Translations under genes and position numbers: made by a program
From: Verrucomicrobiales bacterium
GTDB taxonomy: Bacteria; Verrucomicrobiota; Verrucomicrobiia; Verrucomicrobiales; Akkermansiaceae
NCBI GenBank assembly: GCA_003483645.1
Contig: DMYM01000209.1
Coordinates: 1 to 6,592, forward strand
Reading direction: 5' to 3'
Length of the DNA: 6,592 nt
Shown here: positions 1 to 5,795 of the stretch, piece after piece
Layout of the letters: each line of letters starts with the position of its first letter
Numbering within the stretch: position 1 is the stretch's first letter
The notes under the pieces: generated by a model
Told to the model about the DNA's origin: nothing
What the model saw: only the letters and a program-made list of their open reading frames with translations
Databases searched by the model: none

Positions 1-29
1 CCTCGCCGCTCACTACTAGAGTCCGGCCC

Positions 30-521
30 ATGGCAATCACGACAGGCGACTCCGCACCCGATTTCACCCTAACCACCCTCGGCTCCGACGGCCCCGAGCT
101 GGTGACCCTCTCCCAACAGACAGCGGGCAAGACAACGCTCCTGCTCTTTTTCCCGATGGCCTTCACCGGAGGCTGCACGACGGAATTATGCAGCCTTACA
201 GCGGGAATCAGCGAATATGAAGAGCTGGGCGTGCAGATTCTTGGCGTTAGTGGTGACAATCCCTTTGCGCAGGCTGCCTGGGCAGAAAAAGAGGGCATTG
301 GCATCACCCTTCTCAGCGACTATGAACACGAGGCTACCAAGGCTTGGGGTGTGGCCTACGACAGCTTCCTGCCCGACAAGAACCTGCCCATGGGAGGAGT
401 GTCCAAACGCTCCGCCTTCGTGATCGATGGCGAGGGTGTGATCCGCTACGCCGAGGTCAATGACAACCCGGCCGATCAGCCCAATTTCGAGGCGATCAAG
501 GAGACCCTTCGGAATCTCTGA
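30..521 (+). CDS. Peroxiredoxin, AhpC/TSA family (BCP/AhpE-like)
   Basis: This is a thiol peroxidase of 163 residues, the usual length for single-domain peroxiredoxins, and is expected to reduce hydrogen peroxide or organic hydroperoxides in the cytoplasm. The N-terminal GDSAPDFTL stretch (residues 6-14) is typical of the family. The active site PMAFTGGC (42-49) fits the PxxxTxxC signature, with Thr46 and peroxidatic Cys49. A second cysteine, Cys54, lies five residues later on the same helix, the CxxxxC arrangement of BCP/PrxQ proteins, so an intramolecular disulfide is possible. Arg127 in KRSAFVID (126-133) matches the conserved catalytic arginine. There is no signal peptide. The ATG at 30 has only a weak AGAG (18-21) before it. 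The gene converges on the lipoprotein gene with a gap of nine bases. The family call is firm; subfamily (BCP or AhpE-like) and reductant are open. Confidence 0.93.
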   Translation: MAITTGDSAPDFTLTTLGSDGPELVTLSQQTAGKTTLLLFFPMAFTGGCTTELCSLTAGISEYEELGVQILGVSGDNPFAQAAWAEKEGIGITLLSDYEHEATKAWGVAYDSFLPDKNLPMGGVSKRSAFVIDGEGVIRYAEVNDNPADQPNFEAIKETLRNL

Positions 522-530
522 CAAAACGAG

Positions 531-1088
531 CTACTCATCCGGCGACGCGGGAACCGGGGCCGGGGCTCCAGACCTTTCCACCGAGATCGGCGGCACTTCC
601 GGTTCCGGCGCTACGAATGAGGAGGGGTCCGCGGGGGGCAGAGGCGGAAGACTTTCCGGATCGGCGGAGTCCACCGGCGCCAGGGGAACAGCTATGCCCT
701 CCAGCGGAACCAGGGTTGAGTCCGCCACCCGGTCACTCACCATGATGGCGGGAACATACCCGATCTGCCCGGATTCCGTCTCAACCTTCACGTAGGATCC
801 TTTCTCACTGAGCACCTTGAGCTGCGTGCCAGGAACCAGCTTGGTGGACGGTTGCATATCTCCTTTCGGAAAGCGCCGGTAGAGACCGGCATTGGCATCG
901 GTCACTTCCACATAACTCCCCGGGGCATAGCGTGGGCCGCTATTGATCGCCTCGGCCCGGCGTTGACTGCCGGGCGAGTCCAGCGGATCAGTCGAGGAAT
1001 CATAATCCCCCGAGGGTGCCAACCCCCCACAGGAGGAGATCAGTGCGCCCACCGTCCCCAGCAGAAATGGTTGGATTACACGTTTCAT
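531..1088 (-). CDS. SH3-domain lipoprotein with proline-rich C-terminus
   Basis: This 185-residue protein is probably exported and lipid-anchored. Residues 1-20 look like a lipoprotein signal: basic MKR, a short hydrophobic core (PFLLGTVGALI), then ISSC with candidate lipidated Cys20. A Gly/Ser/Asp-rich linker follows. About residues 55-122 resemble a bacterial SH3-like (SH3b) domain, with YVEVTDANAGLYRRF, then GTQLKVLSEKGSYVKVE and GQIGYVPAIMVS, the last being the classic G-x-x-GYVP ending. Such domains often bind peptidoglycan or other wall polymers. From about residue 130 the chain is dominated by Pro, Ala, Glu and Ser, probably disordered and possibly spanning the wall. No catalytic domain is present. 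The ATG at 1088 has no clear ribosome-binding site. It lies 91 bases downstream of rmlD on the same strand, so co-transcription is possible but not shown. The exact role is unknown. Confidence 0.8.
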   Translation of the reverse strand: MKRVIQPFLLGTVGALISSCGGLAPSGDYDSSTDPLDSPGSQRRAEAINSGPRYAPGSYVEVTDANAGLYRRFPKGDMQPSTKLVPGTQLKVLSEKGSYVKVETESGQIGYVPAIMVSDRVADSTLVPLEGIAVPLAPVDSADPESLPPLPPADPSSFVAPEPEVPPISVERSGAPAPVPASPDE

Positions 1089-1130
1089 GGTGGGAGTGTG
1101 TACCAGCCCTGCGGTGGGTCAATGGGATTT

Positions 1131-1155
1131 CCGATCGCCAAGGGAGGCTTATCGG
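1131..1155. repeat. Imperfect stem-loop between rmlD and lipoprotein gene
   Basis: CCGAT (1131-1135) pairs with ATCGG (1151-1155), and GCC (1137-1139) pairs with GGC (1146-1148). A 1x2 internal loop separates the two stems and the terminal loop has six bases. It lies in the 91-base gap between the rmlD stop and the lipoprotein start. Neither strand has a T-run after it, so it is not a canonical intrinsic terminator. It could be an RNA structure in a shared transcript, a protein-binding palindrome, or chance. Confidence 0.3.
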
Positions 1156-1179
1156 TGACCAAGAACCGCATCCAACCCC

Positions 1180-2049
1180 CTACCCCGACAGATCTTCCAA
1201 GCTTATCCGGGCCTCCTCCTCCCAGCTCACACCCCGCCAGTGCAAATCGGTGCGCAGCCGCGCAGGGTCCATTGCGGTATGGACCGGTCGCACCACTCTC
1301 AATCGCTCCGCCCGCTCCAACCCTTCCGGTTGAACTTCCGGACAACTTTCCAGGAGTCCCGCTTCATGCCCCAGGCGCACGACTTTGGTCGCAATCGACC
1401 ACCAACTCTCCGGTTCACCGGCGTGTGTCAGGTGAAAGAGTCCCGCCAGATCCGGCCTGCCCAGGAGGGCCGTTACCATCCGGCCGATTTCCCGCACCGA
1501 AGTCGGCTTGGAAAACTTGTCGTCCACGGCCCGAAGCTCCTTGCCCCCACGGGCCCTCCTGAACACGGACTCGACAATACCTTCTGACCCGGATCCAAAC
1601 AGCCAGCTGACCCGCCCCACGATCGCAGACGGATTCTCTTCCAGGACGTTCTCCTCCCCCGCCCGCTTGGTTCGCGCGTATTGATTGAGGGGCCGCACCG
1701 CAGCCTCTTCGCTCTTAAGGCCCTCGCTGGCGCCATCAAGCACGTAGTCCGTGCTGAAGTGGATGAGGCGCGCGCCGCGCCGGGCACACACGCGCGCCAG
1801 CAGGCGGGGAGATTCGGCGTTGATCAGATGCGCCTGCCGCAACTGGCTTTCACAGCTCTCGACGTCCGCCATGGCCGCGCAGTTCACAAGAGCATCAAAG
1901 TGCAGCCCCTCCAGCTTCCGCTCCAGCTCAGCGGGCTCACCGAAATCAAGATCCTCCCGGCCCAGGCCATGCAGCACGTGCTCCCCCTGCCACTCACGGA
2001 TCAAAGCGCGCCCGAGTCGTCCCGTGCAGCCCGTCACCACGATTTCCAT
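1180..2049 (-). CDS. rfbD: dTDP-4-dehydrorhamnose reductase (RmlD/RfbD)
   Basis: This 289-residue extended short-chain dehydrogenase/reductase is expected to reduce dTDP-4-dehydro-L-rhamnose to dTDP-L-rhamnose with NAD(P)H, the last step of the pathway, in the cytoplasm. The dinucleotide loop VTGCTGRLG (5-13) gives the GxxGxxG pattern at Gly7, Gly10 and Gly13. NCAAMADVESCE (56-67) corresponds to the family's N-A-A-A-x-T-x-V-D-x-x-E block. STDYVLDG (99-106) supplies the catalytic Ser/Thr region, and Tyr124 with Lys128 form YxxxK. GRVSWLFG (145-152) and KFSKPTS (178-184) match substrate-side motifs, and length is normal. The ATG at 2049 begins right before the Rossmann strand. Only a weak AGG lies about ten bases upstream. 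It is divergent from rmlB, which supports the assignment over a generic sugar-nucleotide reductase. RmlC and RmlA are not in the window. Confidence 0.86.
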   Translation of the reverse strand: MEIVVTGCTGRLGRALIREWQGEHVLHGLGREDLDFGEPAELERKLEGLHFDALVNCAAMADVESCESQLRQAHLINAESPRLLARVCARRGARLIHFSTDYVLDGASEGLKSEEAAVRPLNQYARTKRAGEENVLEENPSAIVGRVSWLFGSGSEGIVESVFRRARGGKELRAVDDKFSKPTSVREIGRMVTALLGRPDLAGLFHLTHAGEPESWWSIATKVVRLGHEAGLLESCPEVQPEGLERAERLRVVRPVHTAMDPARLRTDLHWRGVSWEEEARISLEDLSG

Positions 2050-2143
2050 GGAGCGAGCCTAGCAGGCCACCAGAATCCCGTGCAACGCACCATCATGAAA
2101 AAAGAGCCATTTCCCTTTGCCGCAATCCTGCCTATTCTTCCAC
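2050..2143. promoter_or_regulatory. Divergent rmlD/rmlB intergenic region
   Basis: This gap of about 94 bases separates two oppositely transcribed genes and must hold promoters for both unless translation starts differ. The centre (about 2095-2119) is AT-richer than the flanks and includes an A-run. A TATTCT at 2133-2138 resembles a -10 box for rmlB but has no good -35 partner. No strong promoter or operator could be read on either strand. The regulatory role rests on gene arrangement. Confidence 0.4.
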
Positions 2144-3115
2144 GTGCGCCAACTCCGCTCCATCCTCCTCCCCGGGGGCGCCGGATTCATCGGATCCGCC
2201 CTCGTCCGCCACCTCCTCCGGGCGGAAGGACTGGAGCGCCTCATCGTGCTCGACAAACTCACCTACGCGGGGAACCGCGGCAACCTCATCGGCCCCGATC
2301 AGGATCCCCGCTTTGGCTTTGTGGAAGGGGACATCGCCGACCGCGAACTCACCGCCAGCCTCCTGCACGAACATCGCATCACGGGGGTGTTCAACCTGGC
2401 CGCCGAGTCGCATGTCGAACGGTCCCTGGATTCCCCCTCCGCCTTTTTGCACAGCAATGTGATCGGAACTTCCCGTCTCGTGGAAACGTGCCGGGCCGCC
2501 GCGGTCCCCCTCCTGCAGTGCTCCACTGACGAGGTCTACGGCTCGGTCTCGCCCCCTGAGCGCTTCGTGGAAATCAAGCCGCTCAACCCTACCACCCCCT
2601 ACGCCGCTTCCAAGGCCGCTGCCGATTTCTTCTGCCTCGCTGCCACACGCTGCCACGAACAGGACATCGTCATCACGCGTTCCAGCAACAACTACGGTCC
2701 CCGCCAGCACGCCGAAAAACTGGTCCCCACCCTCGTGCACGCCGCCTTTCATGACCAGCCGGTTCCCATCCACGGCGACGGCATGCAGATCCGCGACTGG
2801 ATGCATGTGGATGACCACTGCCGCGGGATGATTACAGCCTTCCTCAGGGGCCATGCCGGGGCCGTCTATCTCCTCGGGGGGCAGTGCGAACGCACCAATC
2901 TGGGCATAGCCCGCAGCGTCCTCGAAATCCTGGCCAAACCGACCTCCCTTATTACCCATGTGGCCGATCGTCCGGGCAATGACCGGCGTTACGCGGTGGA
3001 CTTCAGCAAGGCCGTGGCGGGTCTGAGCTGGCGTCCGCAACACCGCTTCCGCGCCAGCTTCCCCCTGGTGGTTCGCGAGATAGCCACCAATCTGCACCGC
3101 AAGGGGGCGGCATGA
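2144..3115 (+). CDS. rfbB: dTDP-glucose 4,6-dehydratase (RmlB/RfbB)
   Basis: This extended SDR enzyme converts dTDP-D-glucose to dTDP-4-dehydro-6-deoxy-D-glucose, the second step of dTDP-L-rhamnose synthesis, using bound NAD+. Counting from GTG at 2144 (323 residues), GGAGFIG (11-17) is the nucleotide-binding loop. NLAAESHVERS (84-94) is family-typical. STDEVYG (127-133) carries the Thr-Asp-Glu that distinguishes dehydratases. Tyr153 and Lys157 form YxxxK in TPYAASKAAAD. RSSNNYGPRQHAEKLVP (179-195) and IRDWMHVDDH (216-225) are diagnostic of RmlB. The frame is open back to a TTG at 2117 (332 residues), but GTG at 2144 places the Rossmann loop close to the N-terminus as in known RmlB proteins. 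Neither start has a ribosome-binding site. A Pro (residue 10) precedes GGAGFIG where Thr is usual. The C-terminus is on the short side of the family. The stop overlaps an ATG (ATGA). Confidence 0.92.
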   Translation: MRQLRSILLPGGAGFIGSALVRHLLRAEGLERLIVLDKLTYAGNRGNLIGPDQDPRFGFVEGDIADRELTASLLHEHRITGVFNLAAESHVERSLDSPSAFLHSNVIGTSRLVETCRAAAVPLLQCSTDEVYGSVSPPERFVEIKPLNPTTPYAASKAAADFFCLAATRCHEQDIVITRSSNNYGPRQHAEKLVPTLVHAAFHDQPVPIHGDGMQIRDWMHVDDHCRGMITAFLRGHAGAVYLLGGQCERTNLGIARSVLEILAKPTSLITHVADRPGNDRRYAVDFSKAVAGLSWRPQHRFRASFPLVVREIATNLHRKGAA

Positions 3116-3159
3116 AAGCCCGCCCCGGCATGGAACGCTCCGGACCACCGCGAGCGGCA

Positions 3160-3189
3160 GATTCCCCGGGCCTGAGGAATCCCTGATTC
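3160..3189. terminator. Overlapping hairpins between convergent genes, possible terminator
   Basis: Between the rmlB stop (3115) and the end of the minus-strand membrane-protein gene (3192), GATTCC (3160-3165) pairs with GGAATC (3176-3181). The GAATC of that right arm can instead pair with GATTC (3185-3189) across a three-base loop. The two hairpins are mutually exclusive. The convergent position suits a bidirectional terminator, but no T-run follows on either strand, so this is tentative. Confidence 0.3.
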
Positions 3190-3191
3190 TC

Positions 3192-3518
3192 CTAGCCCAC
3201 GTACATCTCGCCCAGTTCCTCCTCCACGAAGTCAATATCACGGGCCGGGGCCCCTGCCCCTTCCCGAATACTCCGGAGAGTACGCTGCGTTCCGCGACGC
3301 GTGTTCGGTCCCGCCACCTTGTCGCACACGGTGTCGACAACCACCGGAGCGATGGCCGCGATTCCGAGCACCCCCAGAGCAAAGGCCACCGGACGCCGGG
3401 CGCTGCGGTGCATCATGTCACCCAGAAAGATCCCGGCCGCTACCCCAAGCGCAATCGGGGCACACTCGACGCTGGCTTCCACCAGCGTTCTTCCGGGATC
3501 CTGCGGTTTATCATTCAC
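3192..3518 (-). CDS. Small membrane protein with two predicted transmembrane segments
   Basis: This 108-residue protein is not one I can assign to a named family. A polar N-terminus (1-18) is followed by a hydrophobic segment at about 19-36 (APIALGVAAGIFLGDMM) and a second at about 43-63 (PVAFALGVLGIAAIAPVVV). Short His/Arg residues (HRSARR, 38-43) form the turn between them. The C-terminal tail (65-108) is first basic (NTRRGTQRTLRSIR) and ends acidic (DIDFVEEELGE). The layout suggests a helical hairpin in the inner membrane with both ends on the same side. There is no signal peptidase site or catalytic motif. The start is GTG at 3518, and a weak TAGG lies about eight bases upstream. It is divergent from the guanylyltransferase gene and convergent with rmlB. 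Hydrophobicity and codon bias support a real gene; function is unknown. Confidence 0.68.
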   Translation of the reverse strand: MNDKPQDPGRTLVEASVECAPIALGVAAGIFLGDMMHRSARRPVAFALGVLGIAAIAPVVVDTVCDKVAGPNTRRGTQRTLRSIREGAGAPARDIDFVEEELGEMYVG

Positions 3519-3615
3519 GAACTGAACCTAACTTACACTCTGCCGGGGGAAAACAAGAAATTCCTCACATCGCTGCTTTTAACCATCCCCAATGTTCCGA
3601 CACTATCGCCGCAGC
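3519..3615. promoter_or_regulatory. Divergent region before the guanylyltransferase gene
   Basis: This gap lies between the minus-strand membrane-protein gene and the plus-strand guanylyltransferase gene, and is clearly AT-richer than its flanks (for example 3546-3585). It should contain both promoters. TACACT at 3534-3539 is a possible -10 box for the plus strand but lacks a recognisable -35. No ribosome-binding site precedes either candidate start at 3592 or 3616. Confidence 0.35.
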
Positions 3616-4686
3616 ATGTCCAGTTCATATGCCATGATCCTGGCGGGCGGCAGCGGCACCCGCTTCTGGCCCCTCAGCCGAAACGCAAAACCCAAACAGC
3701 TCCTCAATCTCCTCGGATCTGATACGCTGCTCAACCAGACCCTCGACCGCCTTGAGGGACTGATCCCCTGCGAGAACATTCTCATCCTCACCAACGCCCT
3801 CCAGGAAGAGGCCGTGCGCCAACTGGCCTCCTCCCTGCCCCCCGAGAATATCTTCGCGGAACCCGCCAGGCGCGACACCGGACCGGCGGTTGCCCTCGGG
3901 GTCGGCCTGGTAGCGGCACGGGACCCGGAGGCCTCCATGCTGATCCTGCCCTCCGATCACCTGATCCAGGACACCACCGCCTTTCACTCCGTCATGAACG
4001 ACGCCCTCACTGCCGCCTCGGAAAGCGCGGGACTGGTCACGGTGGGAATCAAGCCCACCTGGGCCTGTCCTTCCTACGGCTACGTCGAGCGGGGAGGAGC
4101 GGCCGATCTGGAGGACCTGAAGCTCGCCCATCAGCCTCACGAGGTGGTGCGTTTCCGCGAGAAGCCCGCTCCGGAGCAGGCCGAAGAGTTCCTTGCCAGC
4201 GGGAATTTCTCCTGGAATGCCGGCATGTTCATCTGGTCGGTCCCCACCGTCCTCAACGAGCTCAACACCCACGCCCCGGAACTGGGGAGCTTTGTGGAGG
4301 AAATCCGCGACAGCAGCGACGTGGCCGGCACGGTGGCGACCCGCTTCCCCGAACTCACTCCCATCTCCATCGACTACGCCCTCATGGAAAAGGCCTCCCG
4401 CGTCCTCAACATCGAGGCGACCTTCGACTGGGACGACGTGGGTTCGTGGATCTCGGTTGCCAGCCACCTCGAAACCGTGGCCGATTCCAACCAGTGCAAC
4501 ACCCCGGTCACGGTGGTGGACAGCAGCAACAACATCGTCTTCAGCGAACAGAACCACCGCATCGCCCTCCTCGGCGTGGACGACCTCATCGTGGTGCAAA
4601 CCGATGACGCCATCCTGATCGCCAACCGCCACCGGGCCGATGAGATCAGGAAAGTCGTCCAGGAACTCCCGGACGAGTTGCTGTAG
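3616..4686 (+). CDS. manC: Mannose-1-phosphate guanylyltransferase
   Basis: This enzyme makes GDP-mannose from GTP and mannose 1-phosphate, the precursor for mannose- and GDP-fucose-containing polysaccharides. Counting from ATG at 3616 (356 residues), the nucleotidyltransferase signature LAGGSGTRFWPLSR spans 9-22, followed by KPKQ (25-28). RRDTGPA lies at 85-91, LPSDH with the metal-binding Asp114 at 111-115, GYVE at 155-158, FREKP at 180-184, WNAGMFIW at 200-207 and DWDDVGSW at 271-278, all in family order. It is the short, monofunctional form: no C-terminal cupin phosphomannose isomerase domain follows. An in-frame ATG at 3592 would add eight residues (MFRHYRRS). I prefer 3616 because it puts the signature at the usual distance from the N-terminus, though neither start has a ribosome-binding site. 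The gene ends 24 bases before ruvX, suggesting an operon. The symbol manC is used by function. Confidence 0.93.
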   Translation: MSSSYAMILAGGSGTRFWPLSRNAKPKQLLNLLGSDTLLNQTLDRLEGLIPCENILILTNALQEEAVRQLASSLPPENIFAEPARRDTGPAVALGVGLVAARDPEASMLILPSDHLIQDTTAFHSVMNDALTAASESAGLVTVGIKPTWACPSYGYVERGGAADLEDLKLAHQPHEVVRFREKPAPEQAEEFLASGNFSWNAGMFIWSVPTVLNELNTHAPELGSFVEEIRDSSDVAGTVATRFPELTPISIDYALMEKASRVLNIEATFDWDDVGSWISVASHLETVADSNQCNTPVTVVDSSNNIVFSEQNHRIALLGVDDLIVVQTDDAILIANRHRADEIRKVVQELPDELL

Positions 4687-4710
4687 GAGATTTCAAATCC
4701 CGCATTCCCC

Positions 4711-5136
4711 ATGGGCCACCACCCCATTCTCGCCATCGATCACGGCCAGGCTCGGATCGGTCTCGCCGCCACCGATGAGCTGGGAATCGCGTCTCATCCG
4801 GTGGAAACCATTCACACCAGCCGGGTCGATCCCCTCCAGCGCATCGCCGAAATCGTGGAAGAGCGCAGGATCAGGCTGATCCTTCTCGGCCTTCCCCTGC
4901 GCCTCGATGGCAGGGAAGGCGAAGCAGCCCACCGCGTACGCGCCTTCGGCACCGAACTCGCCGGGAAGATTCCCGGCGTTCCGCTCGCCTACAGCGACGA
5001 ACGTCTCACCACCACCAGCGCCGCCGGGAAACTGCGCGAAGCCGGCAAGTCCGCCCGGGCGCAGAAGGACATTATCGACCAGGTCGCCGCCCTCGAGATT
5101 CTCAACGACTGGCTCGCCGAGAACGAGTGCCCGTGA
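4711..5136 (+). CDS. ruvX: RuvX/YqgF family RNase H-fold nuclease (putative pre-16S rRNA nuclease)
   Basis: This 141-residue protein has normal YqgF length. In E. coli the family is essential and implicated in 16S rRNA 5'-end maturation; it is also annotated as a putative Holliday junction resolvase. AIDHGQARIGLA (8-19) is the first RNase H strand with catalytic Asp10. LLGLPLRLDGREGEAA (58-73) matches the family's G-L-P-x-x-x-D-G-x-x-G block. YSDERLTTTSA (94-104) carries the conserved D-E-R-L with Glu97. IIDQVAALEIL (121-131) supplies the last acidic residue, Asp123. The D-E-D set is therefore intact. His11 sits where Tyr, Val or Phe is more common. The ATG at 4711 is the only sensible start. 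An AGGAGA (4685-4690) overlaps the upstream stop but is 20 bases away, too far for a normal ribosome-binding site. It is probably co-transcribed with the guanylyltransferase gene. Confidence 0.93.
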   Translation: MGHHPILAIDHGQARIGLAATDELGIASHPVETIHTSRVDPLQRIAEIVEERRIRLILLGLPLRLDGREGEAAHRVRAFGTELAGKIPGVPLAYSDERLTTTSAAGKLREAGKSARAQKDIIDQVAALEILNDWLAENECP

Positions 5137-5164
5137 GAATCTTGGCTCTTCCCCTGCCCCAACC

Positions 5165-5191
5165 GGGTTAAAATCCAGGCCGGGATAACCC
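5165..5191. repeat. Inverted repeat downstream of ruvX, overlapping a -10-like box
   Basis: GGGTTA (5165-5170) and TAACCC (5186-5191) form a perfect six-base inverted repeat with a 15-base spacer, in the 124-base gap between ruvX and the next gene. TAAAAT (5169-5174) matches five of six -10 consensus bases. The nearest -35-like TTGGCT (5142-5147) is 21 bases away, longer than usual. It may be an operator or promoter for the next gene or a structure at the end of the ruvX transcript; no T-run follows. The rest of the gap shows nothing recognisable. Confidence 0.3.
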
Positions 5192-5260
5192 TAACGGCTC
5201 ATTGTCCTGCTGGGGCTGGTCCCTAGTCTGGATGATACCTGAACCAGAATCCCGAATCTC

Positions 5261-5728
5261 ATGTATTCACCGGTCCTCTCCACCATCGCCGCCGCCACCT
5301 TCCGTGATCGCGCCCCCGCTCCCCGTGAGTTCTCCCTCCTCAATCTTAAATCCGGTCAAAGTCTTACCATCTGCTACAAGTCGATCGGGTGCTCCCACCA
5401 CTGTTCCTACCGCTTCGTCTTCACCGCCCACGAAGTCGTGATCTACGACCTCGGCACGCCGGGGAAGATTGGCACGCCCCACAAACTCGGGACCCACCGG
5501 CTCAGCGACGAGGAGCGCATCAGGCTCGATCGCCTCTTTGTCTTTTACGCCGGGAAAACGGAGGGAGACTGCCCCACGGTGGATACCATCCGGTTCACCA
5601 AGCGCGATGGAACCCAGCGGGTGCGCACCACCACCTACGTGGACGCGACCGGTAGCACGCTGAATCGCAGGGAGATGCTCCCCCTCCAGAACCTCGCCGG
5701 GCGCCTGCTCAGCAAGCATCAGGGCTAA
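5261..5728 (+). CDS. Hypothetical protein with clustered cysteines
   Basis: I do not recognise a named family for this 155-residue protein. There is no convincing signal peptide: the N-terminus (MYSPVLSTIAAATFRDRAP) is only mildly hydrophobic and soon charged, and no membrane segment follows. Cysteines lie at 38, 44 and 48, the last two in GCSHHC, with a fourth at 104 in EGDCPTVD. The middle (50-62) and 105-128 read as alternating beta-strand sequence (for example RFVFTAHEVVIYDL and TIRFTKRDGTQRVRTTTY). LSDEERIRLDRLFVFY (81-96) looks like an amphipathic helix. That suggests a small alpha/beta fold with possible disulfide or metal sites. Codon use matches its neighbours. The ATG at 5261 has no ribosome-binding site. 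It lies 124 bases after ruvX and 67 before the sulfatase gene, all on one strand, so it probably has its own promoter. Function unknown. Confidence 0.72.
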   Translation: MYSPVLSTIAAATFRDRAPAPREFSLLNLKSGQSLTICYKSIGCSHHCSYRFVFTAHEVVIYDLGTPGKIGTPHKLGTHRLSDEERIRLDRLFVFYAGKTEGDCPTVDTIRFTKRDGTQRVRTTTYVDATGSTLNRREMLPLQNLAGRLLSKHQG

Positions 5729-5753
5729 CGACTCCCGGGGATGGCAAATAACC

Positions 5754-5795
5754 TTTTTTGTCGCCCTGCAAGGCCACAGCTCATAACAAACCGGT
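5754..5795 (+). promoter_or_regulatory. Candidate promoter for the sulfatase gene, near-leaderless
   Basis: TTGTCG (5758-5763, four of six -35 bases) and CATAAC (5782-5787, four of six -10 bases) are separated by 18 bases. Transcription would start near 5793-5795, almost at the ATG (5796), giving a leaderless or near-leaderless message, consistent with the lack of a ribosome-binding site. The T-run at 5754-5759 could instead end the preceding gene's transcript, but the upstream pairing (CATC/GATG and GGG/CCC within 5717-5743) is weak. Confidence 0.35.

Noticed and set aside
2..19. Possible last codons of an upstream gene (LAAHY then TAG)
   Set aside because: Five codons are too few to support a gene; the other two plus-strand frames are also open here.
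2095..2200. ATG at 2095 as a frameshifted start for rmlB
   Set aside because: It is in a different frame, its translation (MKKEPFPFAAILPILPRAP) does not resemble any RmlB N-terminus, and the true frame is intact from the Rossmann loop to the stop.
1681..2529. A 282-codon plus-strand frame spanning the 5' ends of rmlD and rmlB
   Set aside because: It covers parts of two clear genes in other frames, and its translation is Pro/Arg/His-rich low-complexity sequence.
2132..3382. A 416-codon minus-strand open frame opposite rmlB
   Set aside because: It is antisense to a clear RmlB with all family motifs, and its translation has no recognisable domain. Long antisense frames are expected in GC-rich genes with C/G third positions.
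3625..4632. A 335-codon minus-strand open frame opposite the guanylyltransferase gene
   Set aside because: It mirrors a strongly conserved gene; the translation is Gly/Asp/Val-rich with no domain, typical of a shadow frame.
5717..5759. Intrinsic terminator after the 155-residue protein gene
   Set aside because: The T-run is good but the only upstream pairing is short and interrupted and ends about ten bases before the Ts; the T-run may be part of the sulfatase promoter.
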